The position numbers and the translations under genes are program-made. 64,000 nucleotides of DNA from Escherichia hormaechei_A (GTDB taxonomy: Bacteria > Pseudomonadota > Gammaproteobacteria > Enterobacterales > Enterobacteriaceae): assembly GCA_042434945.1 (NCBI GenBank), contig CP170191.1, forward strand, positions 310,001 through 374,000. The letters are read 5' to 3'. The notes beneath the pieces were generated by a model. The model searched no databases, was not told where the DNA came from, and saw only the letters and a program-made list of their open reading frames with translations. This document shows positions 8,617 to 16,805 of the stretch, in pieces. The stretch's first letter is position 1, and each line of letters starts with the position of its first letter.

Positions 8617-9414
8617 ATGCAGGATAATAAAACGCAATCCGACTCCACCTTCACGCTTAACAATCTCTCCTTTCGCGTACCCGGGCGCACCTTGCTGCAT
8701 CCGCTCTCTTTGACGTTTCCCGCAGGTAAAGTGACCGGTTTAATCGGGCACAATGGTTCCGGTAAATCGACGCTGCTGAAGATGCTGGGTCGTCATCAGC
8801 CGCCGTCCGAGGGCGACATATTGCTGGATGACCAGCCGCTGGCGAGCTGGAGCAGTAAGGCCTTTGCCCGCAAGGTGGCCTATCTGCCGCAGCAGTTGCC
8901 GCAGGCGGAGGGGATGACGGTGCGCGAGCTGGTGGCGATTGGACGTTATCCGTGGCACGGTGCGCTCGGGCGTTTTGGCGTCGCTGACAGAGAGAAAGTG
9001 GAAGAGGCGATCGCGCTGGTTGGGTTAAAACCGCTGGCGCATCGTCTGGTGGATAGCCTGTCCGGTGGCGAGCGTCAGCGCGCATGGATCGCGATGCTGG
9101 TGGCGCAGGACAGCCGCTGCCTGCTGCTCGACGAACCCACTTCGGCGCTGGATATTGCTCATCAGGTTGACGTCCTGGCGCTGGTGCATCGCTTAAGTCA
9201 GCAGCGCGGCCTGACGGTGATTGCCGTTCTGCATGATATCAACATGGCGGCACGCTATTGCGACTACCTGGTAGCGCTGCGCGGCGGTGAAATGATCGCT
9301 CAGGGTACGCCTGCCGAACTGATGCGCAGCGAAACGCTGGAACATATCTACGGTATTCCTATGGGCATCCTGCCTCACCCAGCCGGGGCTGCACCCGTGA
9401 GCTTTGTCTACTGA
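8617..9414 (+). CDS. fhuC: Ferric hydroxamate ABC transporter ATPase
   Basis: 265 residues, exactly the E. coli FhuC length when started at 8617. It is the cytoplasmic ATPase that powers FhuB import of ferrichrome and other Fe(III)-hydroxamates. Motifs: Walker A GHNGSGKST (about residues 41-49), Q-loop PQQLP, signature LSGGERQR, Walker B CLLLDEPTSALD, and the H-loop in VLHDIN. The TGA stop overlaps the fhuD ATG by one base. It is moderately diverged from E. coli and part of tract A. Confidence 0.97.
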   Translation: MQDNKTQSDSTFTLNNLSFRVPGRTLLHPLSLTFPAGKVTGLIGHNGSGKSTLLKMLGRHQPPSEGDILLDDQPLASWSSKAFARKVAYLPQQLPQAEGMTVRELVAIGRYPWHGALGRFGVADREKVEEAIALVGLKPLAHRLVDSLSGGERQRAWIAMLVAQDSRCLLLDEPTSALDIAHQVDVLALVHRLSQQRGLTVIAVLHDINMAARYCDYLVALRGGEMIAQGTPAELMRSETLEHIYGIPMGILPHPAGAAPVSFVY

Positions 9415-10304
9415 TGCTGGATTCAACATTCATTAGCCGCCGTCGCCTGCTGACGGCCATGGCGCTCTCACCGCTGCTGTTAAAGATGGGCCCGGCCCGC
9501 GCTGCGGCTATCGATCCGCACCGCATCGTGGCGCTGGAGTGGTTGCCCGTCGAACTGATGATGGCGCTTGGCGTGACGCCTTACGGCGTGGCCGATATTC
9601 CCAACTACACCCTGTGGGTGAATGAGCCAAAACTGCCGGACTCCGTCATCGACATTGGCCTGCGTACGGAGCCGAACCTTGAGCTTCTCACCCAGATGAA
9701 ACCGTCTTATTTATTCTGGTCTGCGGGGTATGGCCCGTCGGAAGAGACCATGGCGAAGATTGCGCCCGGACGGGGCTTTTCCTTTAGCGACGGCAAAAAG
9801 CCGCTGACCATGGCAAAAAATTCCATCCACGAGATGGCGCAGTTTCTCAACCGTGAGGCTCAGGCGAAAAAACATCTCGATGAATTTGATGCGCTGATTG
9901 ATTCCCTCAAGCCGCGCTTTGCCCACCGTGGCGATCGGCCTTTGCTGATGGTAACCCTGCTGGATGCCCGCCATATGCTGGTCTTTGGAAATAACTGTCT
10001 GTTCCAGGAAGTGCTCGACAGCTTTGGCATTCGCAATGCCTGGGAAGGCGAGATGACATTCTGGGGCAGTACCGCCGTGGGTATTGACCGTCTGGCGGCG
10101 TTTCGTGATGTGGACGTGCTGTGCTTCGATCACGGGAACGAGCGCGAGATGCAAACCCTGATGGCGACCCCGCTCTGGCAGGCAATGCCGTTCGTCCGCG
10201 AGCAGCGCTTCCTGCGCGCGCCAGCGGTATGGTTCTACGGCGCGACGCTGTCGGCAATGCATTTTGCCCGCGTGCTGGACAATGCACTGGGAGGCAAGGC
10301 ATGA
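9414..10304 (+). CDS. fhuD: Periplasmic ferric hydroxamate-binding protein
   Basis: 296 residues, the E. coli length. It binds ferrichrome, coprogen and aerobactin in the periplasm and hands them to FhuB. The N-terminus has a twin-arginine-style signal (ISRRRLLTAMALSPLLL) ending at ARAAA. The remainder is a class III binding protein with the conserved RIVALEW start and the ISA-like helix backbone. The start codon overlaps the fhuC stop, and the stop overlaps the fhuB start (ATGA), so the three genes are translationally coupled. Confidence 0.97.
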   Translation: MLDSTFISRRRLLTAMALSPLLLKMGPARAAAIDPHRIVALEWLPVELMMALGVTPYGVADIPNYTLWVNEPKLPDSVIDIGLRTEPNLELLTQMKPSYLFWSAGYGPSEETMAKIAPGRGFSFSDGKKPLTMAKNSIHEMAQFLNREAQAKKHLDEFDALIDSLKPRFAHRGDRPLLMVTLLDARHMLVFGNNCLFQEVLDSFGIRNAWEGEMTFWGSTAVGIDRLAAFRDVDVLCFDHGNEREMQTLMATPLWQAMPFVREQRFLRAPAVWFYGATLSAMHFARVLDNALGGKA

Positions 10305-12283
10305 GCACGCGTATGGCCCGTTTCCCGATGTTACTGTTAGCGCTCATTTTTCTGGCTGCCCTGGTGTTAACCGGCTTTAACCTGACCACGGCGTTACCGC
10401 GCGATCAGTGGGCAGCCGCGTTTGCCGCACCGGATATCGATAATATTCAGCAAATGCTGTTCCACTACAGCTTGTTACCACGTCTGGCGATTTCTCTACT
10501 GGTGGGCGCGGGCCTGGGGCTGGTGGGCGTGCTGTTTCAGCAAGTGCTGCGTAACCCGCTGGCGGAACCGACGACGTTGGGCGTTGCTACAGGCGCGCAA
10601 CTGGGGATTACCGTCACCACGCTCTGGGCGATCCCCGGTGCTATGGCGAGCCAGTTTGCTGCGCTGGCAGGGGCTTGCGTTGTTGGCTTAATTGTCTTTG
10701 GCGTCGCGTGGGGGAAACGGCTTTCGCCGGTTACGCTGATTCTCGCGGGGCTGGTAGTGAGCCTTTATTGTGGGGCAATCAATCAGTTACTGGTTATCTT
10801 CCATCATGACCAGTTGCAAAGCATGTTTCTGTGGAGCACTGGAACGCTGACGCAAACCGACTGGGGCGGTGTTGAGCGTTTATGGCCGCAGTTGCTGGGC
10901 GGTGTGATGCTGACGTTGCTGCTACTTCGTCCGTTAACCCTGATGGGGCTTGATGATGGCGTGGCGCGCAATCTCGGGCTGGCCTTGTCGCTTGCGCGTC
11001 TGGCGGCGCTGTCGCTGGCGATTGTCATCAGTGCGCTGCTGGTGAACGCTGTGGGGATTATCGGCTTTATCGGGTTGTTCGCGCCGCTGCTGGCAAAAAT
11101 GCTGGGGGCGCGGCGTCTGCTGCCACGACTGATGCTGGCGTCGTTGATTGGTGCGCTGATCCTCTGGCTTTCCGATCAAATCATCCTCTGGCTGACTCGC
11201 GTGTGGATGGAAGTGTCCACCGGTTCGGTCACTGCGTTGATCGGTGCGCCGCTGCTACTGTGGCTGTTGCCGCGTTTACGCAGCATTAGCGCGCCGGATA
11301 TGAAGGTCAACGATCGTGTCGCGGCTGAACGCCAACATGTGCTGGCGTTTGCCCTCGCGGGCGGCGTGCTGCTGTTGATGGCTGTGGTGGTGGCGCTGTC
11401 GTTTGGTCGTGATGCGCACGGCTGGACGTGGGCGAGCGGGGCGTTGCTCGAGGATTTAATGCCCTGGCGCTGGCCGCGAATTATGGCGGCGCTGTTTGCG
11501 GGCGTCATGCTGGCGGTGGCGGGCTGTATTATTCAGCGACTGACCGGAAACCCGATGGCAAGCCCGGAAGTGCTGGGGATTAGCTCCGGCGCGGCGTTTG
11601 GCGTGGTGTTGATGCTGTTTCTGGTGCCGGGTAATGCCTTTGGCTGGCTGTTACCTGCAGGCAGTCTCGGCGCGGCGGTGACGCTGTTGATCATTATGAT
11701 CGCCGCCGGCCGCGGTGGATTTTCCCCACACCGTATGTTACTGGCGGGGATGGCGTTAAGCACCGCGTTCACCATGCTTTTGATGATGTTGCAGGCAAGT
11801 GGTGACCCGCGAATGGCGCAAGTGCTGACCTGGATTTCCGGTTCGACCTACAACGCGACCGATGCGCAGGCCTGGCGCACCGGAATTGTGATGGTGATTT
11901 TGCTGGCGATTACCCCGCTGTGCCGCCGCTGGCTGACCATTTTACCGCTGGGTGGTGATACCGCCCGAGCCGTAGGAATGGCGCTGACGCCGACGCGAAT
12001 TGTGCTGCTGCTGTTAGCGGCTTGCCTGACGGCGACCGCGACGATGACTATTGGACCGTTGAGTTTTGTTGGTTTAATGGCACCGCATATTGCGCGGATG
12101 ATGGGCTTTCGACGGACGATGCCACACATCGTAATTTCGGCGCTGGTGGGTGGTTTACTGCTGGTGTTCGCTGACTGGTGTGGGCGGATGGTGCTGTTTC
12201 CATTCCAGATCCCGGCGGGGCTGCTGTCAACCTTTATCGGCGCGCCATATTTTATCTATTTGTTGAGAAAGCAGAGCCGTTAA
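10301..12283 (+). CDS. fhuB: Ferric hydroxamate permease, fused double-length
   Basis: 660 residues starting at 10301, where ATG overlaps the fhuD stop. It is an inner-membrane permease made of two fused FecCD-type halves, each with about ten transmembrane segments. The repeated signatures are visible: Q-x-L-x-R-N-P-L-A-E-P in half 1 (about residue 80) and Q-R-L-T-G-N-P-M-A-S-P in half 2 (about residue 410). Each half also has the G-x-I-x-F-[IV]-G-L coupling motif that contacts FhuC. The length equals E. coli FhuB. It is strikingly GC-rich and the last gene of the operon. Confidence 0.97.
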   Translation: MSTRMARFPMLLLALIFLAALVLTGFNLTTALPRDQWAAAFAAPDIDNIQQMLFHYSLLPRLAISLLVGAGLGLVGVLFQQVLRNPLAEPTTLGVATGAQLGITVTTLWAIPGAMASQFAALAGACVVGLIVFGVAWGKRLSPVTLILAGLVVSLYCGAINQLLVIFHHDQLQSMFLWSTGTLTQTDWGGVERLWPQLLGGVMLTLLLLRPLTLMGLDDGVARNLGLALSLARLAALSLAIVISALLVNAVGIIGFIGLFAPLLAKMLGARRLLPRLMLASLIGALILWLSDQIILWLTRVWMEVSTGSVTALIGAPLLLWLLPRLRSISAPDMKVNDRVAAERQHVLAFALAGGVLLLMAVVVALSFGRDAHGWTWASGALLEDLMPWRWPRIMAALFAGVMLAVAGCIIQRLTGNPMASPEVLGISSGAAFGVVLMLFLVPGNAFGWLLPAGSLGAAVTLLIIMIAAGRGGFSPHRMLLAGMALSTAFTMLLMMLQASGDPRMAQVLTWISGSTYNATDAQAWRTGIVMVILLAITPLCRRWLTILPLGGDTARAVGMALTPTRIVLLLLAACLTATATMTIGPLSFVGLMAPHIARMMGFRRTMPHIVISALVGGLLLVFADWCGRMVLFPFQIPAGLLSTFIGAPYFIYLLRKQSR

Positions 12284-12290
12284 TAAAAGT

Positions 12291-12316
12291 AAACGGCAAT
12301 CCTTAGATTGCCGTTT
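12291..12316 (+). terminator. Terminator of fhuACDB
   Basis: Perfect 11-bp stem AAACGGCAATC/GATTGCCGTTT with a CTTA loop, 7 bases after the fhuB stop. The flanking A and T residues could make it work in both directions. Confidence 0.88.
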
Positions 12317-12327
12317 TCGTGTTTGCT

Positions 12328-12418
12328 CCCTCTCCCCTGTGGGCTGAGGGCTCCCCACAAAATAATGCCTGCACAGACGGCCCCCTCTCCCTTGAGGGAG
12401 AGGGCTGGGGTGAGGGGG
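12328..12418. repeat. CCCTCTCCC-type palindromic repeat, copy 1
   Basis: CCCTCTCCC (12383-12391) pairs with GGGAGAGGG (12396-12404) and is followed by CTGGGGTGAGGG. An imperfect relative (CCTCTCCCCTGTGGGCTGAGGG) lies just before it at 12329-12350. This class of extragenic palindrome is common in Enterobacter, Klebsiella and relatives; the species association is from memory. Copy 2 lies 380 bases downstream in the same orientation. Confidence 0.7.
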
Positions 12419-12420
12419 AA

Positions 12421-12761
12421 CATACGGCTCTGGTGGTCATTCCGTTCACGTTATGTTCCTTGCTACTCTGTCACGACATGAGCGGTGAACGTGCCAGGGT
12501 GGCTCAGTCGCCACCACCCTGGCGACCCGGGCTTCCGGCGGAAAATCGCCGCTTCGCGGTACCTTCGGCTTATTCCTTCCGGCTTATCGGGGACGGGCGG
12601 AGGTAACATCCCTGTAAAGCCCGCCCTCTCGGCGCATCCCTGCGCCTCGCCCCGACCTACAGGAAACGCCTCAGCGATTTACAGCCGGACCGAGGCATCG
12701 CTGAAAGCCCTCAGTTATTCTGAGGCAACGTTATCGCTTTTGCTTTCAAATTACTGGGGAA
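12421..12761. other. Structured non-coding spacer between two palindromic repeats
   Basis: No convincing gene is seen in 340 bases; the short ORFs here have no ribosome binding sites or recognisable products. The DNA is dense in inverted repeats: GCCAGGGTGG (12493-12502) with CCACCCTGGC (12514-12523), AGCGAT (12673) with ATCGCT (12697), and CCTCAG (12709-12714) with CTGAGG (12720-12725). It is flanked by direct copies of a palindromic repeat, so it may be a composite repeat or a small mobile structured element. Function unknown. Confidence 0.5.
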
Positions 12762-12796
12762 CCCTCTCCCCCTGTGGGAGAGGGTTGGGGTGAGGG
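12762..12796. repeat. CCCTCTCCC-type palindromic repeat, copy 2
   Basis: CCCTCTCCC (12762-12770) pairs with GGGAGAGGG (12776-12784), followed by TTGGGGTGAGGG. It has the same orientation as copy 1 and sits 16 bases past the end of hemL, where it could also end hemL transcription. Confidence 0.72.
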
Positions 12797-12812
12797 CATC
12801 AAGCCGCACATT

Positions 12813-14092
12813 TTACAGCTTCGCAAACACCTTACGCGCTGCGTCGATGGTGTTATTGATATCTTCTTCGCTGTGTGCCACGGACATAAAGCCCGCTTCA
12901 AACGCTGACGGGGCCAGATACACGCCTTCTTCCAGCATCAGGTGGAAGAAGCGTTTGAAGCGTTCCACGTCGCATTTCACCACGTCCTGATAGCAGGTCA
13001 CGGTTTTCGCATCGGTGAAGAAAATCCCGAACATCCCGCCGACGTGGTTTACCACCAGCGGAATACCCGCGTCTTCTGCGGCTTCCAGCAGGCCGTTTGC
13101 CAGCTGCGTCGTCCGGTCCGTCAGGGTCTCGTGGATACCCGGCTGCGCCACTTCGGTCAGACAGGCAAAGCCCGCCGCCATCGCAATCGGGTTACCGGAG
13201 AGCGTACCCGCCTGGTAAACCGGACCGGTTGGCGCCAGCGCGTCCATCACGTCCTTACGGCCGCCAAACGCGCCGACAGGCATGCCGCCGCCAATGATTT
13301 TACCGAGGCAGGTCAGATCCGGCTCTACGCCGTAGTATGACTGCGCTCCCGACAGCGCGACGCGGAAACCGGTCATCACTTCGTCGATGATCAGCAGCGC
13401 GCCGAACTCATCGCACAGTGCGCGCAGGCCCGGCAGGAAATCCGGCTGCGGTGGAATACAGTTCATGTTGCCCGCCACCGGTTCAACGATGATGCAGGCG
13501 ATCTCCTGCGGATACTGCTCGAACGCGGCGCGAACGGTGTTCAGATCGTTATAGGTGCAGGTCAGCGTGTGTTTCGCGAAATCAGCCGGCACCCCCGGGA
13601 GTTCGGTTGACCGAGCGTCAGCGCGCCGGAACCGGCTTTTACCAGCAGGCAGTCGGCGTGGCCGTGATAACAACCTTCGAACTTGATGATCTTGTCACGA
13701 CCGGTAAAACCGCGCGCCAGACGGATAGCGCTCATGGTCGCTTCGGTACCGGAGTTCACCATACGCACCATGTCCATCGTTGGCACCAGCTCGGTGACCA
13801 GCTCCGCCATTTTGACTTCCATCTCGGTTGGCGCGCCGAAGCTCAGGCCGCGCTGAGCGGCTTCAATCACCGCGTTGCGGATCGCCGGGTGGTTGTGCCC
13901 CAGTACCATCGGGCCCCAGGAGCCGACGTAATCGACATAGGCTTTACCATCCACATCATACAGATATGCCCCATCCGCACGTTCGATAAACAGCGGGGTG
14001 CCACCCACGCCGGTAAAGGCGCGCACGGGTGAGTTCACGCCGCCTGGGATTAGCTCGCGGGCTGCGCTGTAGAGGTTTTCAGACTTGCTCAT
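12813..14092 (-). pseudogene. hemL: Glutamate-1-semialdehyde aminotransferase, split by a one-base frameshift
   Basis: PLP enzyme converting glutamate-1-semialdehyde to 5-aminolevulinate, the committed step of C5 heme synthesis. Two overlapping frames cover the whole protein: residues 1 to about 162 are read from 14092 down to the NSPG region, and the rest continues in another frame to the stop at 12813. The total of 1280 bases is exactly one short of the 427 codons of E. coli HemL. The missing base lies in the CCCCCGGG run at 13592-13599, where NSPGVPADF should be encoded. The PLP-lysine region TCLGKIIGGG and all else appear intact. HemL loss normally causes aminolevulinate auxotrophy, so a homopolymer sequencing error is more likely than a true pseudogene. 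The allele is diverged from E. coli (tract A). Confidence 0.93.
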
Positions 14093-14269
14093 GGCGTCGT
14101 TCCTGGTTCGTAGAAATAAGTTAAGGCAACTATTCTAAGTGATTCGGAAGAGGTTATAAAATTTTTGCCCCTCAGAAGGCTTAACAATTGTTAAGTATTT
14201 TTCAGGGGACGAGGGGATTGTCTCTGGTAGAATCCCTGCGGCCTTTTGTATGACGAAACAGAACAGGTA

Positions 14270-15670
14270 ATGAACGAGAACACACCTTCTTTTGAACAAC
14301 AACAGTTTACGCGCGCGAAGCACCGGGTCAGTATCCGGCGGCTGCTCAACCGTGACAAAACCCCGTTAGCCATTCTGCTGGCAGCCGCCGTGGTCGGTAC
14401 GCTGGCCGGGCTTGTGGGGGTCGCATTCGAGAAAGCGGTCAACGCGGTGCTCAACTGGCGCATAGGTACCGTCGCCAGCTTTGCCGATCGGGAATGGCTG
14501 GTCTGGGTGTGGGCCTTTGGCCTTTCGGCGCTGTTTGCCATGGTGGGGTATTTTCTGGTGCGTAAATTCGCACCTGAAGCAGGTGGCTCGGGGATCCCTG
14601 AAATTGAGGGGGCGCTGGAGGAGCTACGCCCGGTTCGCTGGTGGCGGGTGCTTCCTGTGAAATTTATCGGCGGGATGGGAACCCTCGGGGCGGGCATGGT
14701 GCTCGGTCGGGAAGGGCCAACGGTACAGCTGGGCGGTAACGTCGGGCGCATGGTCGGCGATCTGTTCCGTATGCGCAGCGCCGAAGCACGGCATACGCTG
14801 CTGGCGACGGGGGCCGCAGCGGGGCTGTCTGCGGCGTTTAACGCGCCGCTGGCGGGTATCCTGTTTATCATTGAAGAGATGCGCGCCCAGTTCCGCTACA
14901 ACCTGATCTCCATTAAAGCGGTGTTTACCGGCGTGATTATGTCGAGCATTGTCTTTCGCGTCTTTAACGGCGAAGGGGCGGTGATTGAAGTTGGCAAGCT
15001 GACCAATGCGCCGGTCAATACCCTGTGGCTGTATCTGGTTCTTGGGATGATTTTGGGCGTCGTCGGCCCGCTTTTTAACACCCTGATTTTACGGGCGCAG
15101 GATATGTTTCAGCGCATCCATGGCGGAAATACCACGAAATGGGTGCTGGTGGGAGGCCTGCTTGGCGGCGTGTGCGGGATCCTCGGTTTCATCGAACCGA
15201 ATGCGGCGGGCGGCGGTTTCGGCCTGATTCCCATTGCCGCGGCGGGGAATTTCAGCGTAGGCCTGCTGCTGTTTATGTTTATTTCACGCGTCATCACCAC
15301 GGTATTGTGCTTCTCCTCTGGCGCCCCGGGCGGCATTTTTGCTCCGATGCTGGCACTGGGGACGCTGCTGGGTACGGCGTTCGGGATGGCGGCGGCGGCA
15401 GGTTTCCCGGCCTACCATCTGGATGCGGGGACGTTTGCGGTTGCGGGAATGGGGGCGCTGCTGGCGGCCTCCCTGCGCGCGCCGCTGACCGGGATCGTAC
15501 TGGTGCTGGAAATGACCGACAATTACCAGCTCATTTTGCCAATGATCATTACCTGTCTCGGCGCGACACTATTAGCCCAATTCCTGGGTGGAAAACCGCT
15601 ATACTCCACCATTCTTGCCCGTACCCTGGCGAAACTGGAAGCTGAACAGGCCCTGAAGCAGAATACTTGA
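14270..15670 (+). CDS. clcA: H+/Cl- exchange transporter, divergent allele
   Basis: 466-residue inner-membrane 2 Cl-/1 H+ antiporter supporting extreme acid resistance. The start at 14270 is chosen because MNENTPS aligns with the E. coli start MKTDTPS; an ATG 24 bases upstream lacks a ribosome site. The selectivity and gating motifs are visible: GSGIPEIEG, GREGPTVQ (external gating Glu) and IIEEMRAQF (internal proton Glu), plus the C-terminal GGKPLYS. It is about seven residues shorter than E. coli ClcA and differs at many positions, including most of the N-terminal cytoplasmic part. Divergent from hemL. Confidence 0.95.
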   Translation: MNENTPSFEQQQFTRAKHRVSIRRLLNRDKTPLAILLAAAVVGTLAGLVGVAFEKAVNAVLNWRIGTVASFADREWLVWVWAFGLSALFAMVGYFLVRKFAPEAGGSGIPEIEGALEELRPVRWWRVLPVKFIGGMGTLGAGMVLGREGPTVQLGGNVGRMVGDLFRMRSAEARHTLLATGAAAGLSAAFNAPLAGILFIIEEMRAQFRYNLISIKAVFTGVIMSSIVFRVFNGEGAVIEVGKLTNAPVNTLWLYLVLGMILGVVGPLFNTLILRAQDMFQRIHGGNTTKWVLVGGLLGGVCGILGFIEPNAAGGGFGLIPIAAAGNFSVGLLLFMFISRVITTVLCFSSGAPGGIFAPMLALGTLLGTAFGMAAAAGFPAYHLDAGTFAVAGMGALLAASLRAPLTGIVLVLEMTDNYQLILPMIITCLGATLLAQFLGGKPLYSTILARTLAKLEAEQALKQNT

Positions 15671-15755
15671 ATGAATTACCAGGGTATTAGATAATGACAA
15701 AAAGAATTGGGTGATTTTTGCCCAATAGCAGTCGCAGTATTCATGGGAGCATAAG

Positions 15756-16100
15756 ATGAGTGATGACGTAGCGTTGCCGCTGGAATTTACCGAAGCAGCA
15801 GCGAAAAAAGTGAAAACCCTGATTGCCGACGAGGACAATCCGGATCTGAAACTGCGTGTTTATATTACCGGCGGCGGCTGTAGTGGCTTCCAGTATGGTT
15901 TTACCTTTGACGATCAGGTTAACGATGGTGATATGACTATCGAGAAACAGGGCGTCGCGCTGGTGGTTGACCCGATGAGCCTGCAATATCTGGTGGGCGG
16001 TTCAGTGGACTACACTGAAGGTCTGGAAGGTTCGCGCTTTGTGGTGACTAACCCGAATGCGACCAGCACCTGCGGGTGTGGTTCTTCGTTCAGTATTTAA
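15756..16100 (+). CDS. erpA: Iron-sulfur cluster insertion protein ErpA
   Basis: 114-residue A-type carrier that delivers Fe-S clusters to apoproteins such as IspG and IspH. The three ligating cysteines are visible: GGGCSG (about residue 42) and the C-terminal TCGCGSSF. The length equals E. coli ErpA, with a handful of substitutions. A GGGAG site at 15745-15749 precedes the ATG. It is a single gene, convergent with yadS. Confidence 0.97.
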   Translation: MSDDVALPLEFTEAAAKKVKTLIADEDNPDLKLRVYITGGGCSGFQYGFTFDDQVNDGDMTIEKQGVALVVDPMSLQYLVGGSVDYTEGLEGSRFVVTNPNATSTCGCGSSFSI

Positions 16101-16117
16101 GCCTGAATGCAGATTGT

Positions 16118-16147
16118 AGGCCCGGTAAGCGAAGCGCTACCGGGCTT
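16118..16147. repeat. REP-like palindrome between erpA and yadS
   Basis: GCCCGGTA (16120-16127) pairs with TACCGGGC (16138-16145) around AGCGAAGCGC, preceded by TGTAG. This is a repetitive extragenic palindrome of the type seen in Enterobacter, Klebsiella and Salmonella rather than the classic E. coli GCCGGATGCGGCG form. It lies between two convergent genes and may end both transcripts. Confidence 0.7.
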
Positions 16148-16158
16148 ATAAACGACGC

Positions 16159-16782
16159 CTATCTTGAATTTTCATCCAGCGCAAACGTCGGCAGCTTCAG
16201 GTGCCAGCGTATCGCCGCTAAACGGATCACCAGCGTGACCACCATCCCCAGCATCGCCGCATTCTCCAGCGGGACAGCAAAGGTGTAATACGCCGTGGCG
16301 TGAACAATCCCCCCGATGATACAGGCCGTCGCGTAGATTTCCGTTCGCAGGATCATCGGGACTTCTCGCGCCAGTATGTCGCGAATAATCCCTCCGCCCA
16401 CGCCGGTTAACACGCCCATACAGATCGCCACCAGCGGGCCAGTCCCGGCAATAAAGGCTTTATTCACGCCTATTCCCACAAAGACCGCCAGACCGACGGC
16501 ATCCAGTACCGGCAATATCCATTTTGGCAGTCTGCGAGGCTGACGAACCAGCACGATGGTTAACAGGCAGGTGACCATCGCCACCACCAGATCCGTGGGA
16601 TCTTTTACCCAAAATACCGGGCCATTTGCCAGCGCCATATCGCGGATCGTTCCGCCTCCCACCGCCGTAACAACGCCGAGCACCAGTACGCCAAAAGGGT
16701 CCATGCGCAGTTTTCCGGCAAGCAAAACGCCGGAGATAGCAAAAACGGCTGTGCCAAGAATATCCAGCCAATACACGAGCAT
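16159..16782 (-). CDS. yadS: TRIC-family (UPF0126) inner-membrane protein
   Basis: 207 residues, the same length as E. coli YadS, with seven hydrophobic segments forming two repeated three-helix units. Each unit carries the family's glycine-rich motif (AVGGGTIRD near residue 41 and GVGGGIIRD near 127). Bacterial TRIC homologues are cation channels, but the physiological role of YadS is not established. It lies 23 bases downstream of btuF as the last gene of the mtn-btuF-yadS operon. The sequence is diverged from K-12, as expected within tract A. Confidence 0.92.
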   Translation of the reverse strand: MLVYWLDILGTAVFAISGVLLAGKLRMDPFGVLVLGVVTAVGGGTIRDMALANGPVFWVKDPTDLVVAMVTCLLTIVLVRQPRRLPKWILPVLDAVGLAVFVGIGVNKAFIAGTGPLVAICMGVLTGVGGGIIRDILAREVPMILRTEIYATACIIGGIVHATAYYTFAVPLENAAMLGMVVTLVIRLAAIRWHLKLPTFALDENSR

Positions 16783-16805
16783 CGTTAAATCCTCGAAGGG
16801 GGTAT

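Noticed and set aside
12319..12793. Small proteins in the fhuB-hemL spacer
   Set aside because: Frames cross palindromic repeats, lack ribosome binding sites and resemble nothing known.
12813..14092. Two separate genes in the hemL region
   Set aside because: The two frames join seamlessly as one HemL of family length after restoring a single base, and the 3' part has no start signal of its own.
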